Positions 16,626-27,817 of a stretch of 64,000 nucleotides of DNA are shown here, piece after piece. The notes under the pieces were generated by a model. The model made no database searches. It was not told the origin of the DNA and saw only the letters and a program-made list of their open reading frames with translations. The DNA comes from Paenibacillus cellulositrophicus (GTDB lineage: Bacteria; Bacillota; Bacilli; Paenibacillales; Paenibacillaceae). Every line of letters starts with the position of its first letter. Position 1 is the first letter of the stretch. The stretch is from assembly GCF_009363095.1 (NCBI RefSeq), contig NZ_CP045295.1, positions 1,116,001 through 1,180,000 on the forward strand, in the 5' to 3' direction. Both the position numbers and the translations under genes were made by a program.

Positions 16626-17821
16626 GCCTGTTTACCTCCCGTATAAGCCATGATGGACTCCACGTCCTTGTCTCCCCGTCCGGACAGGCAGATGACGACG
16701 ATGTCGTCCTCACTGAGCCGCGGCGCCATCTTCACCACTTCAGCGATCGCATGTGCGGATTCCAGGGCCGGAATGATCCCTTCCGTCCGGCATAGCAGCT
16801 GAAGCGCGTCGAGCGCTTCCTGGTCCGTGATCGGAACGTATTGGGCGCGCTCAATGTCCTTAAGGTAAGAGTGCTCCGGTCCGACGCCCGGATAATCCAG
16901 GCCGGCCGATATGGAGTGGGCTTCCTGTACCTGGCCGAAATCGTCCTGCAGCAGATAGCTCATGGAGCCTTGGAAGACGCCATGGGTGCCCTTGCTCATC
17001 GTCGCCGCGTGGAAGGCGGTCTCCACACCCTTACCAGCGGCCTCTACGCCGATCAACCGGACGTCCTTGTCTTCGATAAACGGATAGAACATGCCGATCG
17101 CATTGCTGCCGCCGCCGATGGCCGCCACAACATAGTCCGGAAGACGCCCTTCGGCCTCCTGGATCTGGCGTCGCGTCTCGTCGCCGATAATCCGCTGGAA
17201 GTTGCGCACCATCATCGGATACGGATGCGGACCTACGGCAGAGCCGAGGATGTAGAACGTATCGTCGACATGGCTGACCCAGTACCGCAGCGCCTCGTTG
17301 CCGGCGTCCTTCAGCGTGCGCGAACCGGACGTAACGGGTACGACTTCGGCGCCCAGCATCTGCATACGGAATACGTTCAGCGCCTGCCGCTTCGTATCCT
17401 CTTCCCCCATGAACACCTTGCATTCCATGCCCAGGAGTGCGGCTACGGTTGCCGTTGCCACACCATGCTGGCCTGCTCCCGTCTCGGCAATGACCTTCGT
17501 CTTGCCCATTCGTTTGGCGAGGACGCCTTGTCCGAGCGCGTTGTTGATTTTATGGGCGCCGGTGTGGTTGAGATCCTCACGTTTCAAGTAGATCTTCGCC
17601 TGCCCCAAATGCTTGCTGAGACGCTCCGCATAGTACAGGGGCGTCTCACGGCCGGAGTACTGCTTAAGCAGATAGTTCAGCTCCTCCTGAAAGCTTGGGT
17701 CGTCCGAATATCGGTTGTATGACTCCTCGAGCTCGATCAGCGCGTTCATGAGCGTCTCGGGAACGAATCTTCCGCCAAACGGTCCGAAGCGCCCGTTCTT
17801 GTCTGGTAATTGTGTTGTCAT
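16622..17821 (-). CDS. trpB: Tryptophan synthase beta subunit
   Basis: 399-aa PLP enzyme joining indole and serine. The PLP lysine lies in [15 protein letters not shown]; further motifs are [12 protein letters not shown] and [13 protein letters not shown]. Full length. Overlaps trpF and trpA by 4 bases on each side. Confidence 0.96.
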   Translation of the reverse strand: MTTQLPDKNGRFGPFGGRFVPETLMNALIELEESYNRYSDDPSFQEELNYLLKQYSGRETPLYYAERLSKHLGQAKIYLKREDLNHTGAHKINNALGQGVLAKRMGKTKVIAETGAGQHGVATATVAALLGMECKVFMGEEDTKRQALNVFRMQMLGAEVVPVTSGSRTLKDAGNEALRYWVSHVDDTFYILGSAVGPHPYPMMVRNFQRIIGDETRRQIQEAEGRLPDYVVAAIGGGSNAIGMFYPFIEDKDVRLIGVEAAGKGVETAFHAATMSKGTHGVFQGSMSYLLQDDFGQVQEAHSISAGLDYPGVGPEHSYLKDIERAQYVPITDQEALDALQLLCRTEGIIPALESAHAIAEVVKMAPRLSEDDIVVICLSGRGDKDVESIMAYTGGKQA

Positions 17822-18489
17822 GCCTGCTTCACCCTTCCCACAAATGCTGCGATTTTGTCTATATCCTTCACTCCGTCACTTTCCACGCCGCTGGAAACGT
17901 CTACGCCGTCCGGGCTGTACTTATCGATCAGCTCGGCCACGTTGGACGGCAGAAGGCCGCCGGCTACAAACAGCGGAATCCCTTGGGCTCTCGCCCAATC
18001 GCGGTATGCCGGTATCTCCTCCCAGGCAAACGTGCTTCCCGACCCTCCGCCGTACACCGGATCAAATGTATCAAGCAGCAGGCCGTCGATCACGCCTGCG
18101 TATAGTTCATGATTTATAGATGCTTCAGAATTCTCATTAAGGGATTGAACCGATAAGACCTTGAATACCCGGGTCCCCAAGCGCTCCTTGACCTCCCGGC
18201 AAAATTGCGGGCTTTCCTGTCCATGGAGCTGAACGACGTCGAGCTTGGTCTCCTCCACGATCGCGGCAAGCTCTTCCAGGTCCGGGTTGACGAACACGCC
18301 GACGCTTTGCGGAATTTCGGGCGTCTTCCACGCCTTCAGCTGCGCTGCAAGCAGGGCAGCCTGCTCAGGCGTTACCCGGCGCCGGCTCGGTGCGAATACG
18401 AATCCGATATAATCCACAGGCAAGTTTACCATTGATTTTAGCACTTCAACGTCCTGAAGTCCACAAATTTTTACCGCCGTCTCACCCAC
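17818..18489 (-). CDS. trpF: Phosphoribosylanthranilate isomerase
   Basis: 223-aa TIM barrel. The N-terminal KICGLQD motif contains the catalytic Cys, DVVQLHGQE and LLLDTF carry family residues, and [10 protein letters not shown] is the phosphate loop. It overlaps trpC by 8 bases and trpB by 4. Confidence 0.95.
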   Translation of the reverse strand: MGETAVKICGLQDVEVLKSMVNLPVDYIGFVFAPSRRRVTPEQAALLAAQLKAWKTPEIPQSVGVFVNPDLEELAAIVEETKLDVVQLHGQESPQFCREVKERLGTRVFKVLSVQSLNENSEASINHELYAGVIDGLLLDTFDPVYGGGSGSTFAWEEIPAYRDWARAQGIPLFVAGGLLPSNVAELIDKYSPDGVDVSSGVESDGVKDIDKIAAFVGRVKQA

Positions 18490-19312
18490 GATGCTTCACT
18501 TCTTCCCCGGATAAGATCGCCCCCATCAAGTCACGGACCGCCTCCGCGATGTCATCCCGGCGCATGAAATACTCTCCGATCAGCACGCCGCTTGCTCCCG
18601 CCTGCTCCAAATACGCCATATCTTCTTTGCCCGCGATACCGCTCTCACTGATGACCGGAATCCCTTGTGGAATCAGCTCCCGAAGCTTTGCCGTTGCCTC
18701 CAGGGAAGTCTCGAACGTATGCAGATTCCGGTTATTGATCCCGATCAGCGCCCCTTGGTGCAGATCCGCTCCGAGGCCAAGCACGGCTTCGAGCTCTTCC
18801 CGGCTGTGAACCTCAATCAGGGCGTCGAGCCCGAGCGCACCCGCCCGCTGCAGATAAGCAGCGATTTGATCGGGCTCCAGAATGGCCGCGATCAGCAGCA
18901 CCGCGTCCGCACCGAGGAGGCGGGCTTCATAAATTTGCCGCTCGTCGATGATGAAGTCCTTCCGCAGCAGCGGCAGGTTCACCGCGGCGCGCACATCGCG
19001 CAAATATTGCCCGCTCCCCTGGAAGTATTCAACGTCCGTCAGAACCGACAGGCAGTCGGCCCCTGCCGCTTCATAAGCCTGGGCGATACGCACCGGATGA
19101 AAATCCGGACGGATGAGACCCTTGGAAGGCGACGCCTTCTTCACCTCGGCGATCAGACCCATGCTCCGCTTGCGTCCTGCAGTCAGCGCCCGGTGGAACC
19201 CTTTGGTTGCGGGCATCGCAGCGATTTGGCGCTCCGCTTCCGCAAGTGAAAAATGCTCGGCGAGTCGGGCCACCTCGGTCCGTTTGGTTTGTACGATTTT
19301 ATCAAGATACAT
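18482..19312 (-). CDS. trpC: Indole-3-glycerol phosphate synthase
   Basis: 276-aa TIM barrel enzyme. Family residues: EVKKASPSKGLI with the catalytic Lys, LRKDFIID, and GINNRNLHTFE near the C-terminus; SESGIAGKEDM is the phosphate-binding turn. It overlaps trpD by 11 bases and trpF by 8. Confidence 0.95.
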   Translation of the reverse strand: MYLDKIVQTKRTEVARLAEHFSLAEAERQIAAMPATKGFHRALTAGRKRSMGLIAEVKKASPSKGLIRPDFHPVRIAQAYEAAGADCLSVLTDVEYFQGSGQYLRDVRAAVNLPLLRKDFIIDERQIYEARLLGADAVLLIAAILEPDQIAAYLQRAGALGLDALIEVHSREELEAVLGLGADLHQGALIGINNRNLHTFETSLEATAKLRELIPQGIPVISESGIAGKEDMAYLEQAGASGVLIGEYFMRRDDIAEAVRDLMGAILSGEEVKHRG

Positions 19313-20342
19313 AGCTCAGCTCTCCTGTCATTTGGATCAGTTGCTCAAGTTTGGCCGATGCGCTGCCGTTGTCGATGGCCCGTGCCGCCGCCTGTACGCC
19401 TTCCGCGATGCTGTCTGCTATGCCCGCGACATAGATACATGCCCCCGCGTTGGCCAGCACGATGTCGCGGTACGGGCTCTTCTCGCCTGCCAGCACCGAG
19501 CGGATAATGGCGGCATTCTGCACCGCATCGCCGCCCAGAACGGCTTCCAGCGGGTGGGCGTCCAACCCGAGATCATGCGGGTGAATCTGATAGGTCCGCA
19601 CTTCGCCGTGACGCAGTTCGGAAATTTGCGTCGGCCCCGAGATGCTGATTTCGTCCAGCCCTTCCAGGCTGGTCACAACAAGCGCCCGTTTGGAGCCGAG
19701 CTCCTTCAGCACGTTTGCGATCGTTTCGGTCTTGTTCCGGTCGTAGATACCCAGCAGCTGACGGTCGGCTCCGGCCGGATTCGTCAGCGGTCCCAGCATA
19801 TTAAATACCGTCCGCACGCCGAGCTCCTTACGCGGAGCGGCTGCATGCTTCATGGACGGATGGTAGATTTGGGCGAACAGGAAGCAGATGCCGATTTCCT
19901 CGAGGCACCGTCTAGCCTGTTCACTGCTCAAGTGAATGTTAACGCCGAGCGCCTCCAGCACATCGGCGCTGCCCGCGCGGCCGGAGGCCGAGCGGTTGCC
20001 GTGTTTAGCCACCCGGACCGAAACGGAAGAAGAAATAATCGCCGAGACGGTGGAAATGTTGAATTTGTGGATCCCCGATCCGCCCGTTCCGCAGGTATCC
20101 AGCAGCCTTGCGTTATCGGTCGCTACATGACTCGCGACACTTCTCATCGCTTCGGCAAACCCCGTAATTTCCTCCACGGTCTCCCCCTTGATCCGCAGCG
20201 CCGTTAGCAGCGCCCCGATCTGGGAAGATGTCGCCGCTCCCTCCATGATGCACTGCATCAGTCCGCGGGCTTCCTCCCTTGAAAGATCCGCGCCTCCGAT
20301 CAATTGTGACAAACTCGCATGTATCAATTCGCTTGCGCTCAT
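19302..20342 (-). CDS. trpD: Anthranilate phosphoribosyltransferase
   Basis: 346-aa enzyme adding phosphoribose to anthranilate. The PRPP motif DTCGTGGSG (about residues 80-90) and KHGNRSASGRAGSADVLEALG are clear. The ATG at 20342 (MSASELIHASLSQL) with GGAGAGG upstream is chosen; an earlier in-frame start at 20384 would overlap trpE. Confidence 0.95.
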   Translation of the reverse strand: MSASELIHASLSQLIGGADLSREEARGLMQCIMEGAATSSQIGALLTALRIKGETVEEITGFAEAMRSVASHVATDNARLLDTCGTGGSGIHKFNISTVSAIISSSVSVRVAKHGNRSASGRAGSADVLEALGVNIHLSSEQARRCLEEIGICFLFAQIYHPSMKHAAAPRKELGVRTVFNMLGPLTNPAGADRQLLGIYDRNKTETIANVLKELGSKRALVVTSLEGLDEISISGPTQISELRHGEVRTYQIHPHDLGLDAHPLEAVLGGDAVQNAAIIRSVLAGEKSPYRDIVLANAGACIYVAGIADSIAEGVQAAARAIDNGSASAKLEQLIQMTGELSYVS

Positions 20343-20367
20343 GCTCTTTCCTCTCCTTTCCGGTCCA

Positions 20368-21921
<1,554 letters not shown>

Positions 21922-21977
21922 CGTGTACCCTCCTTCGATTGATCAGGACTTTGTTGAGCAGCAGACTCGAAAGCAAC

Positions 21978-22005
21978 AAAAAAACCTCTACCGAAGTAGA
22001 GGTTT
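21978..22005 (-). terminator. Attenuator terminator of the trp leader
   Basis: Perfect 10-bp stem AAACCUCUAC/GUAGAGGUUU (RNA sense) closed by a cUUCGg tetraloop and followed by U run; it lies between the TRAP site and trpE. Confidence 0.92.
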
Positions 22006-22014
22006 GGATTTCAA

Positions 22015-22179
22015 TAAGTATATGAAAGAGTCCGACAGCATGAACCGCATCAGCATTCACGCGTCCCCTAATACAAGGAAACACCTTGACTGCCACAGCA
22101 CGGACATGTTGACGAAATATAACATGCAACCCTATGGACTCTGCTCTTCTATACTTAACTCATCTCATCTAAACTCTAC
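22015..22179 (-). promoter_or_regulatory. Predicted antiterminator of the trp leader with internal domain
   Basis: Three nested helices would pair TRAP-site segments with sequence reaching into the terminator: 22171-22179 with 21996-22005 (terminator 5' arm, one bulge), 22151-22157 with 22015-22021 (7 bp perfect), and 22136-22142 with 22027-22033 (7 bp perfect). TRAP binding would free the terminator. The helices enclose about 100 bases (22034-22135) that B. subtilis lacks. Found by eye; no energy was calculated. Confidence 0.65.
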
Positions 22180-22191
22180 TCATCTCAACTA
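22139..22191 (-). promoter_or_regulatory. TRAP binding site: 11 triplets at exact 2-nt spacing
   Basis: Reading the minus strand from 22191 to 22139, there are eleven triplets separated by exactly two bases each: ten are UAG or GAG and one (the eighth, 22156-22154) is AAG. A further UAG lies one base upstream. This is the target expected for the 11-mer TRAP ring, whose gene mtrB is at 31999-32232. Confidence 0.93.
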
Positions 22192-22196
22192 CCTAC

Positions 22197-22226
22197 ACTA
22201 TACAGGAACATTCCCTGTTATGGCAA
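22197..22226 (-). promoter_or_regulatory. Likely trp operon promoter
   Basis: -35 TTGCCA (22226-22221), 18-base spacer, -10 TATAGT (22202-22197), placing the transcript start at the very edge of the TRAP site. The spacer contains a near-palindrome, ACAGGGAATGTTCCTGT. It sits right after the aroH stop, so trp genes can be read from here and from the aro promoter. Confidence 0.65.
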
Positions 22227-22240
22227 CTATGTTTTTCAAA

Positions 22241-22615
22241 TCAGGCTTTGGGTGCGGCCAAATCCGGGCGCAGCTTCTTCGCTTCATTCAGGTAGACGTG
22301 GTTGATCTCTGCCTGGCCCTTCTCGGTATTGACCGTCACCATAAGACGGATGCAGCGCGGCAGGCTTCCCTTGACAGGAACCTCCATCGAACACATCAGC
22401 GGCACAAGCTCCCAGCCTTCCAGCTGGCGGATCGCTTTGGCCGGAAACGCTGCATCCAGATCTTGGGTCAGCGTAATCCAGATGCTGCAAATGTCTTCCG
22501 GATTGATCTCGTTGCGGTCGGCAATTTCCTTCATCAAACGAAGGGTTTCATCCAGAATTTCCTGTTCGTCATTGCGGGTTACTGTCGTTGCTCCCCGTAT
22601 TCCCCGGTTATACAT
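22241..22615 (-). CDS. aroH: Chorismate mutase, AroH type
   Basis: 124-aa monofunctional chorismate mutase of the trimeric AroH class. The N-terminus MYNRGIRGATTVTRNDEQEI, EINPEDICSIWITLTQDLDAAFPAKAIR, and MEVPVKGSLPRCIRLMV carry the conserved active-site Arg residues. It turns chorismate into prephenate for Phe and Tyr. Overlaps aroB by 8 bases. Confidence 0.95.
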   Translation of the reverse strand: MYNRGIRGATTVTRNDEQEILDETLRLMKEIADRNEINPEDICSIWITLTQDLDAAFPAKAIRQLEGWELVPLMCSMEVPVKGSLPRCIRLMVTVNTEKGQAEINHVYLNEAKKLRPDLAAPKA

Positions 22616-23717
22616 GCTCAGGCTCCTTTCTTCTCAGCTCTTCGATCACTTCGCGGACCAGAGCCTCCGGAATGTCTTTCACAATGCTGACCTCCCCGAT
22701 CCGATCCGGGACGATAAACACCATGGTGCCTTCCGTAAATTTCTTGTCATGCTTCATCGCCGCGATCAGCTCATCCGTGGACAAGTGCTCCGGCAGTACG
22801 ACCGGAAGCTTCAGTGCCTTCAGCATGGACACCGTTTCCGGATAGATGGAGGCATCGCGTCCCAGTTTGACAGCCAGCAATGCCGAGCCCGCCATCCCGA
22901 TGGAAATCGCCTCACCGTGCAAAAATTCCCCATAGCCGCCCACCGCTTCAATCGCATGGCCAATCGTATGGCCCAGATTCAAAATGGCGCGCAGGCCGCC
23001 CTCGCGTTCATCGGCCGACACGACATCGGCCTTGATGGAGCAGCCGCGTTCCAACCCGTACGCCAGCGCCTCCCGGTCCAGGGACAGCAGCTCAGACGCG
23101 TGGTCGCGGCACCAGCCGGCAAACTCCGCATCCCGGATCAGGCCGTGCTTGACCATCTCGGCAAGACCGGCGGATACTTCGCGCGCCGGGAGCGTCTGCA
23201 GCGTATCCATGTCGTATAGCACCAACTCGGGCTGGTGAAAGGCGCCGATCATGTTTTTCGCGAGCCGATGGTTGACGGCTACCTTCCCGCCGACGCTGCT
23301 GTCATGCGCCAGAATCGTGGTCGGAATCTGCACGAATTTGACGCCGCGCATATATGTAGCAGCCACGAAACCAGCAAGGTCTCCGACTACGCCGCCGCCA
23401 AGCGCCAGAACAGCCGAGCTGCGATCCAGACCGCCCTGGATGGCCGTTGTCATCACTTCTTCATACACCGTGAGGGATTTGGACGTTTCCCCCGATTTGA
23501 CGATCGAGACGACCGCTGTATATCCCCTGCTTTCCAGACTCTGCTTGAGGGTGTCCAGATGGCGGGCCGCAACCTGCTCATCCGTGACGATCAGATGCGT
23601 GCTTTTCTTGGTCAGCCCATGCTTCTCCAGATAACTTCTCGTTTCGGGAAGAAGGCCCGGGCCAATATAGATCGGATACGAACGGTCGCCAAGCTCCACT
23701 TGTACGGTTCTCATCAT
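22608..23717 (-). CDS. aroB: 3-dehydroquinate synthase
   Basis: 369-aa NAD-dependent shikimate-pathway enzyme. Motifs: GGGVVGDLAGFVAATYMRGV (NAD binding), DSSVGGKVAVNH and zinc ligand region NLGHTIGHAIE. It lies between aroC and aroH with overlapping ends (1 and 8 bases). Confidence 0.95.
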   Translation of the reverse strand: MMRTVQVELGDRSYPIYIGPGLLPETRSYLEKHGLTKKSTHLIVTDEQVAARHLDTLKQSLESRGYTAVVSIVKSGETSKSLTVYEEVMTTAIQGGLDRSSAVLALGGGVVGDLAGFVAATYMRGVKFVQIPTTILAHDSSVGGKVAVNHRLAKNMIGAFHQPELVLYDMDTLQTLPAREVSAGLAEMVKHGLIRDAEFAGWCRDHASELLSLDREALAYGLERGCSIKADVVSADEREGGLRAILNLGHTIGHAIEAVGGYGEFLHGEAISIGMAGSALLAVKLGRDASIYPETVSMLKALKLPVVLPEHLSTDELIAAMKHDKKFTEGTMVFIVPDRIGEVSIVKDIPEALVREVIEELRRKEPEHV

Positions 23718-24886
23718 TAGTACCTCTCCACTTGGGCAAGGTAATTTTCATAGTTGGCTTTGATTTCGTCCATGGAATCGCCGCCGAACTTCTCCAGGAA
23801 CGCCTTGGCGATTTCCCATGCGACCACATGCTCCATCACCACGCTCGCCGCCGGAACGGCGCAGGCGTCCGAACGCTCTACCTGAGCGGTGTACGGCTCT
23901 TTCGTGTCAATGTCCACGGTCTGCAGCGGTTTGTACAGCGTCGGGATCGGCTTCATCACGCCCCGGACGACAACTGGCATGCCGTTGGTCATGCCGCCCT
24001 CAAAGCCGCCCAGGCGGTTGCTGGCCCGGGTATATCCCTTGCCTTCCACGTACAGGATCTCGTCGTGGACCTGGGATCCGCGCAGCACGCCGGCCTCAAA
24101 CCCGATGCCGATCTCGACGCCTTTAAACGCATTGATCGACATGACCGCCTGAGCGATCCGTCCGTCCAGCTTGCGGTCGTACTGCACATAACTGCCGAGA
24201 CCGACCGGTACGCCCTCAACGACGCACTCCACGATCCCCCCGATGGAATCGCCTTCTTTCTTGATTTCATCGATGTAGGCTTCCATCTTCGCTTCCGTCT
24301 CAGGATCCACCACCCGGACCGAAGAAGCCTCGGTGCGTTCAATCAGTTCGTCGACGCTCAAGTTGTTGGCCGGCGCTTCAATCTCGCCGATCCGGATCAC
24401 CTGCCCGGCAATTTTGATGCCGAAAGCTTCGAGAAACTGGCGGGCGATCGCCCCGCAGGCAACGCGTGCCGCCGTCTCGCGCGCGCTGGAGCGCTCCAGC
24501 ACGTTCCGCAGGTCTTTATGGTTGTATTTCAGGCCGCCGTTCAGGTCGGCATGTCCCGGGCGGGGACGGTGAACGCGGCGTTTCTCTTCATCCGACCCTT
24601 CGATCGGCTCCACGTTCATGATGCTGCTCCAGCTCGCCCAGTCCTTGTTCTCGACCACGAGGGCCACGGGCGCTCCCGTCGTATAACCGTGCCGGACACC
24701 GCCGACAATATTCGCCGTATCCTTCTCGATTTGCATGCGGCGCCCGCGTCCATGCCCCTTCTGTCTGCGTGCAAGCTGAAAATTGATGGCTTCAAAGTCC
24801 AGTTTCAACTGGCTCGGTAATCCTTCGATAATGGCCGTGAGTTGAGGTCCGTGCGTCTCCCCCGCCGTTAAGTAGCGTATACTCAT
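23717..24886 (-). CDS. aroC: Chorismate synthase
   Basis: 389-aa flavin-dependent enzyme (named AroF in B. subtilis). Signatures: GETHGPQL near the N-terminus, [24 protein letters not shown] and [11 protein letters not shown]. Start at 24886 ([10 protein letters not shown]) follows AAAGGGGG. First gene of the aroC-aroB-aroH series. Confidence 0.96.
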   Translation of the reverse strand: MSIRYLTAGETHGPQLTAIIEGLPSQLKLDFEAINFQLARRQKGHGRGRRMQIEKDTANIVGGVRHGYTTGAPVALVVENKDWASWSSIMNVEPIEGSDEEKRRVHRPRPGHADLNGGLKYNHKDLRNVLERSSARETAARVACGAIARQFLEAFGIKIAGQVIRIGEIEAPANNLSVDELIERTEASSVRVVDPETEAKMEAYIDEIKKEGDSIGGIVECVVEGVPVGLGSYVQYDRKLDGRIAQAVMSINAFKGVEIGIGFEAGVLRGSQVHDEILYVEGKGYTRASNRLGGFEGGMTNGMPVVVRGVMKPIPTLYKPLQTVDIDTKEPYTAQVERSDACAVPAASVVMEHVVAWEIAKAFLEKFGGDSMDEIKANYENYLAQVERY

Positions 24887-24948
24887 GGTGCTTTCCCCCT
24901 TTAAACTGTTAAACATTAACTGGCTAAAATCCGCAGATATCTTTTGCC

Positions 24949-24977
24949 ATTATAGTATAGGTGCCACGCTTTGACAA
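24949..24977 (-). promoter_or_regulatory. Sigma-A promoter of the aroC-aroB-aroH operon
   Basis: -35 TTGTCA (24977-24972), 17-base spacer, -10 TATAAT (24954-24949), 63 bases before the aroC start. Confidence 0.85.
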
Positions 24978-25173
24978 GAAACCCCTATAGCTATATACAA
25001 TGTATTAAAGCTAGGGAAAACACCTCGGCTGTATTGAAGATGGATCAAGGAGAAGCTTGGTTCATATTAGCCCGTTATATTGAAATCCCACGATCAAGGA
25101 CAGCTGTTCGGTTCGTTTGCTTCTTCAGTCCTTTGCATGGGGGGACCCGAAAGAATAGCCCCGTAACAAGCAC
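24978..25173. other. Intergenic stretch between aro promoter and next terminator
   Basis: About 195 bases with no credible gene, no strong hairpin and no RNA motif that I recognise. Confidence 0.5.
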
Positions 25174-25212
25174 AAAAAAGCACCGTCTTTCCTAGTGAAA
25201 GAGCGGTGCTTA
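25174..25212 (-). terminator. Terminator after the 54-aa gene (ndk-cheR unit)
   Basis: Long stem AAGCACCG(C)TCTTTC/GAAAGACGGTGCTT with U run on the minus strand. Confidence 0.88.
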
Positions 25213-25233
25213 TTAGCGCCAGCTTCCGCCTGC

Positions 25234-25398
25234 CTACCGGCTGACCGGCTGGCTGCTTCGCTGCGTATTCTTCTGACCTTCCAGGGAATCCTGTACCAGG
25301 CGGCTCAGCTGGACGCTCTCAATGCCCAGAATCTGTCCGCATTCCTGAATGGTAATAAACCCGCGTTGATACGCGGTAATTACCTTTCGTTTGTCCAT
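25234..25398 (-). CDS. Small helix-turn-helix-like protein
   Basis: 54-aa protein starting at ATG 25398 behind GGAGG (10 bases). Residues 5-36 (KVITAYQRGFITIQECGQILGIESVQLSRLV) read like a helix-turn-helix; the tail is short and polar. It follows cheR by 80 bases and is closed by a terminator, so it may be the last gene of ndk-cheR. I do not know its function; sporulation or motility control are guesses. Confidence 0.65.
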   Translation of the reverse strand: MDKRKVITAYQRGFITIQECGQILGIESVQLSRLVQDSLEGQKNTQRSSQPVSR

Positions 25399-25479
25399 GA
25401 TGTGCAAACCTCCGCTTTGTCTGATGCCGTAATATAATCGTAGTATCGCAAAGAGAAGGTGTGAATATACCTTGACACC

Positions 25480-26319
25480 TTAAGCGTCGGCCTTTTTCCG
25501 GTAAAAAAAGGTTTCGGTCGGCTCGAGACCGTATTGGCCGGGCGTAAAAATTTGCTCAGTGCTTCCCACAAAAAGATATCCCCCGGGACGCAGGGCTGCG
25601 GCAAATTTATGGTAAAGCTTGGCTTTGGCTTCTTCTGTAAAATAAATCATCACATTCCGGCAGACGATGAGATCGTGATTCTGCTCAAATGTGTCGGTCA
25701 GCAGATTCTGCTTTCGGAATTGGACGTTTGCCTTGAGCCCTTCGCTGAACTTGTACATCGGACCTTCCTGGGAAAAATACCGGGCAGCGACTTCCTTCGG
25801 CACGTCCTTCAGCGAACGCTCGAGGTACAAGCCCTGTTTCGCTTTGGCCAGTGCGCCCTCATCGATATCGGTGGCTACCAGCGTACTCGTCTGCAGCAGC
25901 CCTTTGCCGTCCAAAATCATGGCCAGCGTATAGGGCTCCTCTCCCGTGGAACATGCGGCGCTCCACACCTTAAGCTTGGACCGCGCACCTGCGGTCAGCT
26001 CCGGAAGGATCACATCGCGCAGTACTTCCCAGCGGTTCGGGTTGCGCCAAAATTCCGAGACATTGATCGTCATCCGGTCCAGAAACTCATGAAACAAGCG
26101 CTTATCCTTTTGCAGCGCCTCGAAAAATTCCGCAAAACTGCTGTATCCGTTCTTTACCCTGAGCGTCGTCAGACGCCGCTTCATTTGGGCTTCCTTATAG
26201 TCCGAAAGGTCGATTCCCGTGCTTCGCTTAATATTCTGGATAAACCCTATGTAATCCGGGTCGGGCGTCCCTGGCTCTTCCGACGCTCCGCTATTATATA
26301 AAACAGGCTTTACATCCAC
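25480..26319 (-). CDS. cheR: Chemotaxis methyltransferase CheR
   Basis: 279-aa SAM-dependent methyltransferase for glutamates of chemotaxis receptors. The N-terminal helical domain (about 25-90; DYKEAQMKRRLTTLRVKNGYSSFAEFFE) is followed by the SAM domain with LKVWSAACSTGEEPYTLAMIL and NHDLIVCRNVMIYF. The ATG overlaps the ndk stop, with no clear ribosome site, suggesting coupled translation; it is about 20 residues longer at the N-terminus than usual. Confidence 0.93.
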   Translation of the reverse strand: MDVKPVLYNSGASEEPGTPDPDYIGFIQNIKRSTGIDLSDYKEAQMKRRLTTLRVKNGYSSFAEFFEALQKDKRLFHEFLDRMTINVSEFWRNPNRWEVLRDVILPELTAGARSKLKVWSAACSTGEEPYTLAMILDGKGLLQTSTLVATDIDEGALAKAKQGLYLERSLKDVPKEVAARYFSQEGPMYKFSEGLKANVQFRKQNLLTDTFEQNHDLIVCRNVMIYFTEEAKAKLYHKFAAALRPGGYLFVGSTEQIFTPGQYGLEPTETFFYRKKADA

Positions 26320-26753
26320 GGCGTAATGCTGCGGTCGTAATCCACCAGTTCATGCGCTTCGAAGAAATTGGCGATTTCGCGTGCGCTGCTCTCCGGTGAA
26401 TCCGAGCCGTGAATCAGATTATGGGGCGTATGGGAAGCGTAGTCCCCGCGGATGGTGCCCGGCAGAGCCTCCGTGACTTCTGTTTTGCCCATCAGAATGC
26501 GGGACAATTGGATAATGTTATCCCCTTCCCATACCATGGCGAACACAGGGCCGGACGTGATGAACTTCACCAGATTGTCATAGAAGTCCTTGCCCTCATG
26601 CTCCGCGTAATGACGCTTGGCCTGCTCGTCCGACACCTGGACTAGCTTGCCTGCCACCATTTTGAAACCTTTGTCTTCCAATCTGCCGATAATTTTACCG
26701 ATTAAACCACGCTGCACTCCATCAGGCTTGATCATTAAAAAAGTTCGCTGCAT
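26310..26753 (-). CDS. ndk: Nucleoside diphosphate kinase
   Basis: 147-aa enzyme equalising NTP pools. The start MQRTFLMIKPDGVQRG, and the active-site segment NLIHGSDSPESSAREI with the phosphorylated His are clear. ATG at 26753 is preceded by GGAGAG. Order hepT-ndk-cheR is as in B. subtilis. Confidence 0.96.
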   Translation of the reverse strand: MQRTFLMIKPDGVQRGLIGKIIGRLEDKGFKMVAGKLVQVSDEQAKRHYAEHEGKDFYDNLVKFITSGPVFAMVWEGDNIIQLSRILMGKTEVTEALPGTIRGDYASHTPHNLIHGSDSPESSAREIANFFEAHELVDYDRSITPWM

Positions 26754-26842
26754 AAACTCACTCTCCATTTCCTCAAGTCATTGCGAATGTTGTACATAGT
26801 TATGATTTGTATTGTAAACAGAAAGTCGGATCAGCGGAAGTA

Positions 26843-27817
26843 TCAATACGAACGTTTGGTCACAAAATGGGCGATATCGCGCAAATTTTTCTTCGTCCGC
26901 TGGTTCGGAAGCCGGTCGAGCGCCTCGAGCGCCTTGTTGATATAGCGGGTAGCCAGCTCCTCCGCCCGGGCAATTCCCGTGCTGGATTTGATGAGCGAAA
27001 CCGCTGCGGAAACGTCGCATTCCCCGTTCTGTTCCCGGATGACGGCGATCTCCTTCAGCAGCGGTTCCCGAACCGCCTCGTCCTCCAGGGCATACAGCAC
27101 AGGCAGTGTAATGTTGCCCTGCCGGATATCGCTTCCAGGCGGTTTGCCGATTTGTTTCTCCGTTCCGCACAGATCCAGGAGATCGTCCTGAATCTGGAAT
27201 GCCATCCCTACGTTGTAGCCGTAGCGGTAGAGCAGGTTGCCTACCTTCGGCTCCGCGTCAGCCGCTACCGCTCCCAGCTGGCAGCTGATCGCGATCAGAA
27301 GGGCGGTTTTGCGCCGGATACGGAGAAGGTAACGACGGATGCTCTGTTCCGTATTGAAGAAGTCCCGGATTTGCTCCATTTCCCCGATGGACATCTCGAC
27401 CATCGCTTTGGAGAGGATTTGATGAATCTTCGGGTTCTCCAGCTTGGTGGCCAGCAGCAGCGCCCGGGCGTATATATAGTCCCCCGTATACATCGCGATT
27501 TTATTATCCCACTTGGACTTGACGGTCAATTGACCGCGGCGCGTCTCGGCGTCGTCAATAACGTCGTCGTGCACCAAGGAAGCCATGTGGATCAGCTCCA
27601 GGGGAACGGCCACATGCTTCAGCTTATCCAGGTCATAGCTGCCGAACTTGCCGCCCATCAGCACAAACACCGGGCGCAGCCGCTTGCCGCCTGCCTTCAG
27701 CAGGTGCATGGACGTCTCGTTCAGCAGCTCGTGATCGCCCTCAATGCTGCGAAAGAGCTCTTGTTCGATTTGATTCATATCTTTTTTCAGTAAGCCGAAT
27801 ATGTCTAATCTCTTCAT
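26843..27817 (-). CDS. hepT: Heptaprenyl diphosphate synthase component II
   Basis: 324-aa trans-prenyltransferase, the catalytic subunit. First Asp-rich motif DDVIDDAETRRG (about residue 85), second FQIQDDLLDLCG (about 210). With HepS it makes the C35 side chain of menaquinone. It is 180 bases downstream of the ubiX-like gene; a weak promoter may lie in that gap (TATGAT near 27958). Confidence 0.94.
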   Translation of the reverse strand: MKRLDIFGLLKKDMNQIEQELFRSIEGDHELLNETSMHLLKAGGKRLRPVFVLMGGKFGSYDLDKLKHVAVPLELIHMASLVHDDVIDDAETRRGQLTVKSKWDNKIAMYTGDYIYARALLLATKLENPKIHQILSKAMVEMSIGEMEQIRDFFNTEQSIRRYLLRIRRKTALLIAISCQLGAVAADAEPKVGNLLYRYGYNVGMAFQIQDDLLDLCGTEKQIGKPPGSDIRQGNITLPVLYALEDEAVREPLLKEIAVIREQNGECDVSAAVSLIKSSTGIARAEELATRYINKALEALDRLPNQRTKKNLRDIAHFVTKRSY

